Program-made: the position numbers and the translations under genes | Notes under the pieces: model-generated | Told to the model about the DNA's origin: nothing | Seen by the model: the letters and a program-made list of their open reading frames with translations, nothing else | Databases searched by the model: none | Assembly: GCA_009599575.1 (NCBI GenBank) | Contig: VWND01000078.1 | Span: forward strand, 496,001-560,000 | Length of the DNA: 64,000 bases | Direction: 5' to 3' | Source: Blumeriella jaapii | Taxonomy: Eukaryota > Ascomycota > Leotiomycetes > Helotiales > Drepanopezizaceae | Shown here: positions 1 through 10,034 of the stretch, piece after piece | How positions within the stretch are numbered: the stretch's first letter is position 1 | How the letters are laid out: every line of letters begins with the position of its first letter

Positions 1-1948
1 TTTCTTATGGCGGCAAGCCTTACGGGCGTAATGAACTAATCGCACAGTATATATGGATTGCTTATTGCGAAGGTCTTCCTCGGGGCGTTAGACCCGACCC
101 TCTCATGCGGAGGCATCGGAAGCAAATATCGAGTCATATCCAGGTCCTGCGAGGCTTCTTGGCAGGACATCCATCATGTAAGGCATCTTTTCCTCCTAGC
201 TTAGACACTGCTGACCTCAGCAGTTGAACTACTGTTTCCAAAAGCTCCTCTCGACGATTCCTTCAAGCACGACCCTTGCCTACGGGCTCTAGCTAAAGGT
301 CATTTGCCTAGATCAACACACCTACGGATACGACCAATTCTCTTTTGGCTTCTTATAATGTCGTCGTCGCCTTCGACCGACGATTGCAACCGAGAGCTTT
401 TAAAGCACGAACAAGACCTCTACAAGGACGATTTGATCGCGCACAAATTCACTTCACTTCACGGGGAGAGATCGCGTGCTAATTTAGAATCACTCGACAA
501 CTGGCGCCAAAGATTTCCTTTTCTGAACCAGCTGTGCGCCTTAAGCGAGCCAAACTTTGAAATCATTCATATGGAAGCTTCGCTAAATCTCCTCTCGACG
601 CTTCAGAAGCCCGAAGGGTCTGATCTTTGCAGCTGCACCATGCTTTCTGTGCCCGGGCTTCAGGCTGACAGGAATTGGAAAATCGTCACAACCCTTGACA
701 AACCAGCCGAACTCTATCGTGACGACATAGCCGATCAGCCTGGGGTGTCACAGGAAGAGTTTGTTCAAGTAGCCTTTGCCGACAACGGAGAGGCACAGAT
801 CAAAGTGCCCTTTCCCGCAGTTGCCTGGGCACAGGCATTCTCCTGCCTACAAGCCATCCAAGCCCAGTACGAAGAGCCAACAGCATTCGTTTAACGATGG
901 CACGGGGCAATGTCAACCGGCACACCACTACGTCAAACGAATCTCCATGTACCAAGATGTGCAATCGGCTCCCGACGGCACCCGCTGGACGCGCCGCGCC
1001 ACTATCCTCTGGACGTTCCGAAAAGCTCTCAACAGTCAGGACAGCAGTACCACCTTCCGCTACCTCGAAGCCCCTCCTCGTCGAACACTCATGTCGCCCT
1101 CCCCGGCCGCATCCCACCACATCCAGGCCAACATGAGCGAAACCTTCAATACCTGGTCTTCCACTGACCCCACCGCCCTGCAGCATCTCGACCCCTTCGT
1201 AACTCGGGGCTTGCAAACGCCGCCCCACACTGCTGGCCTCCACTCCTCCTTCCCAACACCGAACTTGACTTTTGGTGCCTCTGCCTTCGACCTTCCCGAC
1301 CACAATCTCAGCTTCCAGTCGAACACCAGTACGATTGATAGCGAGGCTACGCTCGTTGACGCGAATATCAACAGTTACGCTTACAACAACTCCATCAACA
1401 TCCCAGACTTCGTGCCGGCGCCCCCACACTGGCAGCTGCAAGGCATGGATGGTTCCTTTCAGCCGGACTCGACTTGGGCGCTGGGGAATTTTACCGTGCC
1501 TAGCACGACGCCCACGCTAAAATGGGATCCGAGCGAGGCGAAGAGCCAGTCGTGGCCAGATCTGCCGCTCGACGGGGGTGGAAAAAACTGGGCTACGCCG
1601 GAACAGAGTGGGAATGGCAATGGGGATGGGGATAGGGATACAAGCGTGGAGAAAGAGTGGAGGGAGGTGGTGGTAGGGAGTCCGGACAAAGGGAGCGTGG
1701 GTTATATCGAGCAGAGCCTCACGCAGAAGTTGCTGCCGTGGACCGAGGAACATGGCGAAGAGCCAACGAAGAGTAATACGTACGATGATGTTGTCGTGCC
1801 TGTCGAAAGCCATAGCTCAGAGGTGGAGATGCAGGAGCAAGAGCAGAAGCTTGAGCCTGAGAGTCACGAGCTGGAGGTGCTGGAGGAGTGGCATGCGCAC
1901 TCGCCCCATGATGATTTCGACTACTCGCAGATGAAGCAGCTGAAGTAA
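1..1948 (+). CDS. TEA/ATTS-domain transcription factor (AbaA/Tec1-like), 5' partial
   Basis: This is a DNA-binding developmental regulator of the TEA/ATTS family. The frame is open from base 3 and gives the C-terminal half of a TEA domain: [14 protein letters not shown], a loop, then [18 protein letters not shown] (TEAD/AbaA proteins have RKQVSSHIQVL). An intron at 178-220 (GTAAGG..CTCAG, 43 bp) restores the frame that runs to 894, with conserved-looking [10 protein letters not shown]. Family-like residues then continue in another frame, about 920-1948: [21 protein letters not shown] and the C-terminal DDFDYSQ. No canonical intron that keeps both conserved blocks joins the two frames; candidates 805-883 or 820-883 would remove [10 protein letters not shown] or most of it. 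I therefore suspect a 1-nt indel between about 867 and 925. The C-terminal third is Ser/Pro/Glu rich. The gene start lies outside the window. Family assignment is firm; orthology to abaA is not shown. Confidence 0.85.
178..220 (+). other. intron of the TEA-factor gene
   Basis: GTAAGG donor at 178, CTGAC branch-like motif at 211-215 and CAG acceptor ending at 220. Removing it joins the TEA domain to the downstream frame in phase. Confidence 0.8.
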
Positions 1949-2990
1949 AAGAAGAAAAATGGAAGGAGAAGAACAAAAGCAATGACCCTAAATAATGGCT
2001 TATAAAAATGATCTTTTACATGTTTGATGGAAATGGTGGAGGTGCCGGACTTGAGTTTGACTTATGAATATGGGTTGTGATTGAGGGAGGAGAACGTTAT
2101 TGCTCGTCTTTTACAGGATTATCCACTGCCCTGGTATTAAGATAGCTAGATAGCTAGCTACCCTACCCACACTCGCTTTCCCAAATGAATGCGACAAATG
2201 CTAATGTCTACCTACCTCCATATTGTTCAATTTCACAATCTCTTCATCTCTCTTTTTCTCTTTCCTCTCAGCCCCGCTCTCGTCCTCTCCTCTATGTGTC
2301 ACGTGATCCAACTCATCCGGCAGGCCCTTGACATCAACCACCCCACTGCAAACACCAGGTCAACAGCACATCTGACCACGCCAACTCCTTCCCTCCCAAA
2401 GCGGAGGTACTTTGGTTTTCCCTTAAAAGGGGGTTGAACTAGACTATTGTAATGCCATGCTCAAGATCGGCAATTCAATAAATAGTACATCCCTTCAATC
2501 CTCCTGATCAGTCACCCCTCGCCAACCAAAGCTAGCATCCCACCCTCGCTTTCATCCCTTCTCCTTGTGGACTTTTTCTCATCTCGTGGATTTTTCATCC
2601 AAGTATTTCTCCTGCGATGGGCTCATAGGGCTGGTGTATTGCTATGTTGGCTAGCCTCTTTTGGGGACATGAAGAGGGAGGAATCAAAAGAGCGAGCAAG
2701 TAAGGTTGGGTTTGGTTTGTCTACTTCTCTTCGCCGCTTGCTTGCTTTCCGGTTTGCAGGGTTAAATTAAAAAAAGGTAAAATTTAATTTCGCAGTACTC
2801 GGGAAATCTAATTGCCTTTTCGCAAACGCAAATAAATTGCCAAACACGAGCTAGGAAGCCATTTTCAACTGTAAAATTGGAGATTTTGGCGTCCTCTGAT
2901 TATATAATTATCAAGTTGGTATTCTTTTTTTGTTTATTCGTTCAAGTTGCTTAAAACTCACTTTGGTGAAGTTGAGAAAAAGCGAAAAAA
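1949..2990. other. intergenic, 3' flank of the TEA gene up to the transposon island
   Basis: No supportable gene. Short open frames at 2189-2437 and 2567-2770 lack family resemblance and begin in ordinary spacer DNA. A GATAGCTA-type simple repeat occurs near 2143-2160. Composition becomes AT-rich after about 2770, and the segment ends in the (TAG)n tail of LINE D at 2991-2999. Confidence 0.6.
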
Positions 2991-2999
2991 GTAGTAGTA
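2991..2999 (-). repeat. distal part of the (TAG)n tail of LINE D
   Basis: GTAGTAGTA directly abuts the A0 LTR start (TGTCAG at 3000). The same TAG repeat resumes at about 10035-10055 on the other side of A0. This is what is expected if A0 inserted into the 3' microsatellite tail of the LINE and duplicated TAGTA (TAATA on the right, one G-to-A change). Confidence 0.65.
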
Positions 3000-3035
3000 T
3001 GTCAGAAACCAACATCACGTGTATAAGTCAGATGA
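3000..3035 (+). repeat. A0 5' LTR remnant (first 36 bp)
   Basis: TGTCAGAAACCAACATCACG and the following bases match the start of A-family LTRs (compare 9621 and the complement of 41218), in plus orientation. It is cut after 36 bp by the oppositely oriented LTR of A1. The last five bases, GATGA, would be the A1 target duplication. Confidence 0.7.
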
Positions 3036-3448
3036 TGTAAGGATTAAAAGGCAGGGAAACACTAGTTCAGACAATAGAGCTCAGATAAGGTTGGGTTGAT
3101 AGTCAGACTGATTTCTATCTTCTACATTTCTAGTAGAAGGCGTGTATAAATACAAAAGGAGGGGTGGAGCCCTCGAAAAGAGTATTTTTCAGAAAACCAG
3201 GCGAGTTCTATTTAGTATGCTTTTCCAGCTTTTATTCCGATCTTTTTTTATTTTTTTTAATATAATTTTAATAACTGGTTTTTTAGCAATTATTTTTATA
3301 AAATGTTTTATTTAAATATTATTTTTAGCTTTTATAGTATTATCCGGCCCCTACGGCCTATCCGCAGAAAGTATTATTCGAAGGTTGGTAGAAAGCAAAG
3401 AGTTTTAGCGGATTATTTGATTTATATACGTAATATTGGTTTTTGATA
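3036..3448 (-). repeat. A1 3' LTR (413 bp)
   Basis: On the plus strand it runs from TGTAAGGATT to GATA (originally GACA), i.e. TG..CA on either strand. It matches LTRs at 29589-29998 and 40808-41218 (same orientation) and 9621-10034 (opposite orientation). Confidence 0.85.
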
Positions 3449-3990
3449 TTACTTTTTTTTTTAGGCTTTTGATTTTTAAAAGCGATTGATTTTTTTATGC
3501 GTATGCTTTCGTATATAACGTACGTTACGCTTTCGAAATAACGTGCGGTTTTTTCCGTTTTCGGTCGTGAATTGTAGCTGTTTCGTTCGTTTTTGGTCGT
3601 AAATTATGGCTATTTTGCTATTTTGTTTTTTTTGTTTTCGGTAGCGCTCGCATTTTCGTTTAAAAAGGCTTTTTTTTTTAAAATAGCCGTTATTTTTCTG
3701 CTTAATTTTTTTTTTTTTTTTTTTTTATTTTTATTTTTTCGTTAGTTTTTTTTTATTTTAATCAATTACTTTTCGCCGCGTTCGCCGCGAATTTTTAAAA
3801 TGCTTTTGATTTTTATTTATTTTCGGTGCGCCCGCTTGATTTTACGCGAAGGTATTACAGCGGACTTTTTGCTTTTTTGCGTTTTCGAGCTTTTTAGCGT
3901 AAAATACAACCGCTGCAAAGCTTCGCATATTTAATACTTTTCTGTAAGTTTTTTAAATTTTTATTCGGATTCGCTTTTAATTAGCTATAA

Positions 3991-4383
3991 GTTTTTGTCG
4001 CACGCGCTATCGAAGCGCAAATACTTTTCGCGGGCCTTAACGATTTTATAAATCGTTTCGATATTGCTATAGCCGCTGCCGCTTTTTTTTTTTTTATTGC
4101 CGAAGCCAAAGCTTTTGTTAAAACTTTTATCGATTTTATTATTTACGACGCTTATATAAATCGTTTAAAAAAAAGTGACGCTTCGGCTTTTATAATAATC
4201 GGAAGTCGTGCGAATCGCGCCGCGGCTCGGGCTGCCGCCGCTGCTGCTGCGCCCGTTTTTGCCGGTTTGGCGGCTGCTGCTATTTTAAGAGTTTTAGCTG
4301 CGCCGGCCTTTTTTTTTAACGACGCTAATATAAAACGTATTTTTCGACGTTTCGAAAACGTCGCTCGGATTTATTTTGATTAA
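3991..4383 (+). other. alanine-rich open frame antisense to A1 pol
   Basis: A 130-codon frame open on the plus strand between the A1 3' LTR and integrase. It encodes NDFINRFD, an Ala-rich core (RANRAAARAAAAAAAP) and NDANIKRIFRRFENVARIY. The stop at 4381 corresponds to CAG in A2 (37458-37460), where the frame continues to 37469, so this stop looks RIP-made. The same frame is readable in A2 on both sides of the B1 insertion. No domain is recognised. Coding status is inferred only from conservation of the frame in two copies. Confidence 0.4.
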
Positions 4384-4659
4384 TTAAATTAAATTTTAGA
4401 TTTTTACGAAAATATCGTAATTGCAATTTAGAATTCGATTACGATTATCGTAAAAGCTTTGATTAGGATAAATCGAATACTTTGCGAATTCGTTTGGTAT
4501 TAATTTTTTTTTTAGCTTGCCGCTGTTTTTAAATTTAAAAAAAATAGCGATAACGATAAGAAAAGAAATAACGATGAAAATAAATTAATTTAGCGGCGGT
4601 TTTGGGATTTTTTAAATGTTTTTTTTTTTTTTTTTTTTTTTGCTTTTACGGCGCGCATT

Positions 4660-7600
4660 CGTTATTGCTCCGTTGCTATTATTTATCGTATTTTTTAAAT
4701 ATTTTTTTATAATCTTTTTTGCGTTCGTAAAATAGTTTTTTGGCTTTCAGAAGTTTTCGCTTGGTAAATAGCCTTTTTATCGCATTAAGTAATATCGGCC
4801 TTTTTTTGTATTTTTGTAAGCTTGTATTAATTTAATTTTGTATTTTTCGGGTTTTTAAAATTTTATTATATTATTCTTCGGCTCGGTGTCGTCCCGATCC
4901 TGCTAAGGTTTTAATAGAAAAACGTGGAAGGTATCGTGAATACGATATTAAAAAAAAAGCTCGAGTTGGTAAGCTTGGCCGTGCTCGTATATAATTCGCT
5001 TGATTTTGAAAGGCTTTAAATATTTATTTGAAAGCTTTCGAAAAAGTCGCAGTTGTCGAAAGTTTTTGGTCGATAATAGTATTTTGTCGCTTATTTGAAA
5101 TTTAGTTTTTTTGTATTTAGCGTCGTAAAACTTTTTATGGTTCGCGTTGGCTTTTTTTAGTTTTTTATTAAATATTTTTTTTTTTTTTTGCAATATTTTA
5201 ATTCGTTTTTCCGCTGACGGTACTTTTTTTTTTACGACGTCGCTTTCGATATTGCTGCTAAGTTTTGGGTGAAAGCCGTATAGCATGCGAAAGGGAGTAG
5301 AACTCGTAAAGGCGTGTATCGAATTATTATACGTAAATTCGGCTAAGATAAGCTTCGTAGCTTAATCGTTTTATCGATAATCGCAGTATATGCGAAAATA
5401 GAATTTTAAAACTTGATTTTAACGTTTCGTTTGGTTATCGGTTTGAAAATGGAAAACGGTGCTTAATCGACGTCGTATTTGTAGGTGGAATATTATTAAA
5501 AATCAGAATTTATTAATAAAAACTGATTTTTTGTTTGTAGTAATTCTTTTAGAATAGCTAAAATCTTTATAAACGTATTGTATAAATATTTTAGTCAAAT
5601 TTGGGTTAAAATCGTTTTTTATGTCGGTATATATTTCGACAGCTTCGTATATCGGTTTATTATAACGAGTATCGAATCGTAAATACGATTTCGTTTTTTG
5701 CTAAAAAATAGATTCGTAATAAAATCCATGGTTATTTTTTCCTAAGGTTTCGTAGGGGTCGAAAAAAAGGCTAATTCGCTATAGGGTCGGTGCTTTTTAG
5801 GTTTGCTTTTTTGGCATTTTTTATACGTATTGACGTAACGCTTTACGTCGCTTCGTAAACCAGGCCAGAAATACTTTTTTTCGACCAGTTTTAGCGTTCG
5901 CCGAAAGTCTTAATGGCCGGCGGTCGGGTTGTCGTAATTAATTTTTAATATTTCGTTTTTAATAGCGCTTTTATTCGGAATATACGCACGTTTTTTGTAA
6001 CGTAGTAATTTATTTTGGCCTATACGCTAATATTTTTCGGATCCGGCTCGATTGCTTTGCGAAACCGATTCGTACGTTTTTTGTAATATAAAAGAATCAG
6101 ATTTTTGCAATTTAAAAATAGTTTTATAAATCGGTTTTGCTAGCTCGTTATTAGCCGTTTCGGATTGTAGCAATACAGCGGCTACGCTTCGTAGTATATA
6201 TTATTTGTAATTAATAATATTAGCAAAGGACAATCCGACGAAAAAGCTTTTTATTTGGCTTTTTTTCGTTTGCTTTTTACTTTTTGATTCCGTTAATAAA
6301 AGCTTCGAATATTTATCGGCGCGAAATGGTTTATGCTTCGATTTTAAGCGTGTTTTTATTGCGGAAAACATTTTAGAATTTCTTAAATAAGCTAGTTTTA
6401 GCTTACGATGCAGCGTAAACAGTTATTCGTTATTTTTTTTTAAATTTTTTTTTAAATTTGGCCGGCGGAAAAAACTATTCGCCGGATTAAAAACTTTTGT
6501 TTTATATTCGATTGCAAAATCGTATTTAATTAGCTCGTCGGCCTATTTCGCTTGGCGTTCGTTTAAACGTTTTTTCGTAAAAAAATATTTTAAATTATAG
6601 TGATTTGTACGCATAATAATAACGTTAGAAGCGCTACGTAAATATTGGTTCTATTATTTAAAAGCGTAAATTATAGCTATTAGCTTAGCGTCGTGGATTT
6701 CGTATTTTTGTTTTATAAAAAAAAGCTTTTTCGAATAATACGCGATGGGATGCTAACGTGCCTTCGTATTTTTCTCGAACAATTGGAATAATATTCCGCT
6801 TATAGCGAATTTCGAAGCGTTTATTTCGATTTGGATTTTTAATCGAAAATCGAAATAACGTAAAATCGGTGCTTAGCAAAACTTTTTTTTTAAAAGTAAA
6901 AAAACGAGCTTCGCTTCGAATGGAAAACGAAAAGAGTCCGATATCTTTTTTTATTGCATCTTTTTTAAAAGATTTGTAATAGATCGGCAAAGCTTAGCGT
7001 AGTTTTTAATAAAACGTTTGTAAAAATTGGTAAAACCCAAAAACATTTGAATATTTCGCCACGTAGTAAAAGGGGGCTATTTCCGAATATTATTTATTTT
7101 TTTTGGGTTTATTTTAATTTCCGTAGGAATAACGACGAAGCTTAGAAACTTAATCGTATTCGTATCGAAAGCATATTTTTTCAAATTTTCGTAAAGTTTG
7201 TTAATACGGAATTTTTCGAAAACTTTTTTTACCGCGTTTATATAATCGTCGGAGTTTTCGGAAAATATTAAAATATCGTCGAAGTAAATTATATACGTAA
7301 TATTTATTAAATCGATTAAAGCTTAATTAATATATACTTGGAAGGTTGCTGGTGCGTTCGAAAGGTCGAAAGGTAATACGCAGTATTCGAAGTGTTCGTA
7401 ACAAATGCGAAACGCAGTTTTTTATTTATTTTTTTTTTTTATTCGAAAGCGGTGGTACGCCTAAATAAAATTTAGCTTAATAAATATTTTAGCTTTTTTT
7501 AAACGATTTAAAATTTCGCTTATAAAAAATAAAAAAGTTCGATTTTTAACCGTAATTGCGTTTAGATTTTTATAATCGATGCATAATCGTAAATTTCCGT

Positions 7601-8988
7601 TTTTTTTCGGTATAAATATTATCGGTGCGCCGGCAAAATTAATAAACTTTTTTATTCAGCTTTTTTTTAAATTCGAATCGAAATATTCGCGTAATTCGGT
7701 GAATTCAAATTCCGACAAAAGGTAAATTGGTTTTTAAAAAAAGTTTTTTTTTTCCGCGAAATTTATTCGATGCTTTATAAAATAGTGAAAAGCTAAGGTA
7801 ACCGCGGCGGTATCGTCGAATACGTCGGCGTAATCGTCGTATTTAAAAAGTAATTAATACTGTTTTTTAATAATTTTTTTTAAAACGATACAAAACGCTT
7901 GCTTTTTTTTGGATTTTTTTTTAAAACGTTTGATTGTAACGAAATTAAATTGTAAGCGTTCGATTGGATATCGCTACGATTTAGCTCGAAAGCTTATAAC
8001 GGAATCGATATTTCGTAATTAAAAAATCTTAAAATAAATAAAACTTTTGGAATATTTATATCGCAAGCTACGAAATCGCTTTGTATTTTTTTAATTGTTT
8101 TATAATTATTAATAGCGCGAATAGATTGCGTATACGTATCGTAAATAATTTTTTTTTTTTTTTTAACCGTAAATAAATTAATACGTTTTTAAGTTGATTT
8201 TTATTTATATTTAATTGATAACTTTTGGATTACGTAGTTTTTTTCCGCGCCGCAATCGATAAAAGCTTGTTTCGTACGAGTTTCGCTTTTGGCTTTTTTA
8301 ATTTCGACTGAAATTATTATTTTTTGTTTTTTTTTTTCGTTTGATTTTGTTAGCAGCGACGAAATTAAAATCGAACGAAAGCTTTTTTCGAATTCTTAGA
8401 TTTATTAGCTTCGGGGCAGTTTAAAGTTATATATTTTTTTCTGTTGCATTTATAATATTCGATTTTTAAATAATTGGCTATACGGTGCTTTTTTTTTTGG
8501 CAGCGATTGCATTTCGAAAAGTAAAAAAAATCGTTAAAAATTTTAGAATTTTAAAGGATTTTGTTAAAATTGTCGTTTTTTCGCTTTCGTTTTTTTTTTT
8601 ATAACGTATTTTCGAATCGAAGACGGTATATATTTATTTTAGCTTTTAGGTTTTAATCGTAAATATAAATCTTTTTTTTTTTTTTTTTTTTGCGCTCGTT
8701 TCGTCGTTTATTATTTTTCGTTTCGTCGCTGATGATTTTATTAGCATTTTCGATATAACGAGCGATTAATATTAATTTTTCGTACGAGCTTATAGCTGTA
8801 ATATTGCTTCGTTTAATAATTTTTTTTCGAAAAGTAAATCGGAGTTTTGCGAAAAGCATTTTTCTTTTAGTCGCATCGTTTGTTATTTGCAATTGCTATT
8901 CGAAATTATTTAAATAAGCAACGAAATCGTTAATTGATTTATGCTTTTTTTGCTTCGCTTTATCGTATAAATTCGAAGCCGCGATTTC
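4660..8988 (-). pseudogene. A1 gag-pol relic (gypsy polyprotein)
   Basis: Minus-strand translation shows two CCHC-like knuckles near 8400-8520 (CNRCQKKKH; CNRKKYITLNC) and a protease motif AFIDCGAEKNYV near 8230-8270 (usual D-S/T-G replaced by DCG). The reverse transcriptase box YFDDILIFS has its YFDDI at 7272-7286, and the downstream RT segment FTNFYKRFIKNYAK lies near 7000. RNase H (HPIAYYSKKL) is near 6690-6750 and the integrase zinc/core region (YFWPGLRSDVKRYV; EKITMDFI) near 5720-5900. The integrase C-terminal GPY/F-type module (KILLSTKNFR, PFKIKRI) is at about 4990-5090. Frames shift repeatedly and contain TAA/TAG stops. No functional product is expected. Confidence 0.8.
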
Positions 8989-10034
8989 GGTAGCAGTATC
9001 GAAACGATTTATAAAATCGTTAAAACCCGCGAAAAAAGTTTGCGTTTTAATAACGCGTACGATAAAAATTTGTAATTAATTAAAAGCGAATTCGAATAAA
9101 AATTTAAAAAATTTATAAAAAAGCATTAAATATACGAAGCTTTGCAGCGATTGCATTTTACGCTAAAAAACTCGAAAACGCAAAAAAGCAAAAAGTCCGT
9201 TATAATACTTTCGCGTAAAATTAAACGAACGCACCGAAAGCAAATAAAAATCAAAAGCATTTTGAAAATTCGCGGCGAACGCAGCGAAAAGCAATTAATT
9301 AAAATAAAAAAAAGCTGACGAAAAAAAATAAAAAGTTTTAAAAAAAAAAAAAAAAAAAAAAAATTAAGCAGAAAAATAGCGGCCATTTTAAAAAAAAAGG
9401 CTTTTTCAACGAAAATACGAAGCGCTACCGAAAACAAAAAAAACAAAACAGCAGAACAGCTATAATTCACGACCGAAAGCGGAAAAAACAGTTATAATTT
9501 ACGATTAAAAGCGGAAAAAACCGTACGTTATTTCGAAAGCGTAACGCACGTTATATACGAAAGCATACGCATAAAAAAATCAATCGCTTTTAAAAACCAA
9601 AAGCCTAAAAAAAAAAGTAATATCAGAAACTAATATTACGTATATAAATTAAATAATCCGCCAAAACCTTTTATTTTTTATTAATTTTCGAATAATATTT
9701 TTTACGGATAAGCCGTAAGGGCCGGATAATATTATAAAAGCTAAAAATAATATTTAAATAAAACATTTTATAAAAATAATTATTAAAAAATCAATTATTA
9801 AAATTATATTAAAAAAAATAAAAAAAAATCGGGATAAAGGCTGGAAAAGCATATTAAATAAAATTCGCCTGGTTTTCTGAGAAATATTTTTCTCGAGGGC
9901 TCCATCTTTTTTTTTGTACTTATACACGCCTTCTACTAGAAATATAAAAGGTAAAAATCAGTCTGACTATCAACCCAATCTTATCTGAGCTTTATTGTCT
10001 GAACTAGTGTTTCCCTGCCTTTTCAATCCTTATA
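8989..10034 (+). mobile_element. A0: 3' end of an older A-family gypsy element, opposite orientation
   Basis: About 1.05 kb that is the reverse complement of 3036-4070: the A 3' segment (8989-9620) followed by a complete LTR (9621-10034). It ends next to the TAG repeat of LINE D. With the 36-bp LTR start at 3000-3035 it is best read as the remains of a plus-oriented A0. A1 inserted into its 5' LTR, and a deletion then removed the A1 5' end together with A0 gag-pol. Confidence 0.7.
9621..10034 (+). repeat. A0 3' LTR (414 bp)
   Basis: Starts TATCAGAAAC (TGTCAG with one G-to-A change) and ends CCTTATA. It is inverted relative to the A1 LTR at 3036-3448. Confidence 0.8.

Larger units (their letters stand above)
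3036..8988 (-). mobile_element. A1: Ty3/gypsy retrotransposon, RIP-mutated, 5' truncated
   Basis: Minus-strand LTR retrotransposon. In coding order (right to left) it shows gag zinc knuckles, protease, reverse transcriptase, RNase H, integrase, a 3' segment with an alanine-rich antisense frame, and the 3' LTR at 3036-3448. Compared with copy A2, the gag 5' part and 5' LTR are missing: homology with A2 stops at about 8988 (A2 position about 39811). The sequence then becomes an inverted copy of 3036-4070. Every domain carries stops and frameshifts consistent with RIP. The element is dead. Confidence 0.85.

Noticed and set aside
800..1441. 213-codon minus-strand frame
   Set aside because: Antisense of the TEA-factor gene; low-complexity Gly/Arg/Val composition, no family.
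3000..10034. DNA transposon with 1-kb terminal inverted repeats
   Set aside because: The repeats contain A-family LTRs, the interior is gypsy pol on the minus strand, and A2 shows the same LTRs as direct repeats. The nested A0/A1 model explains the inversion.
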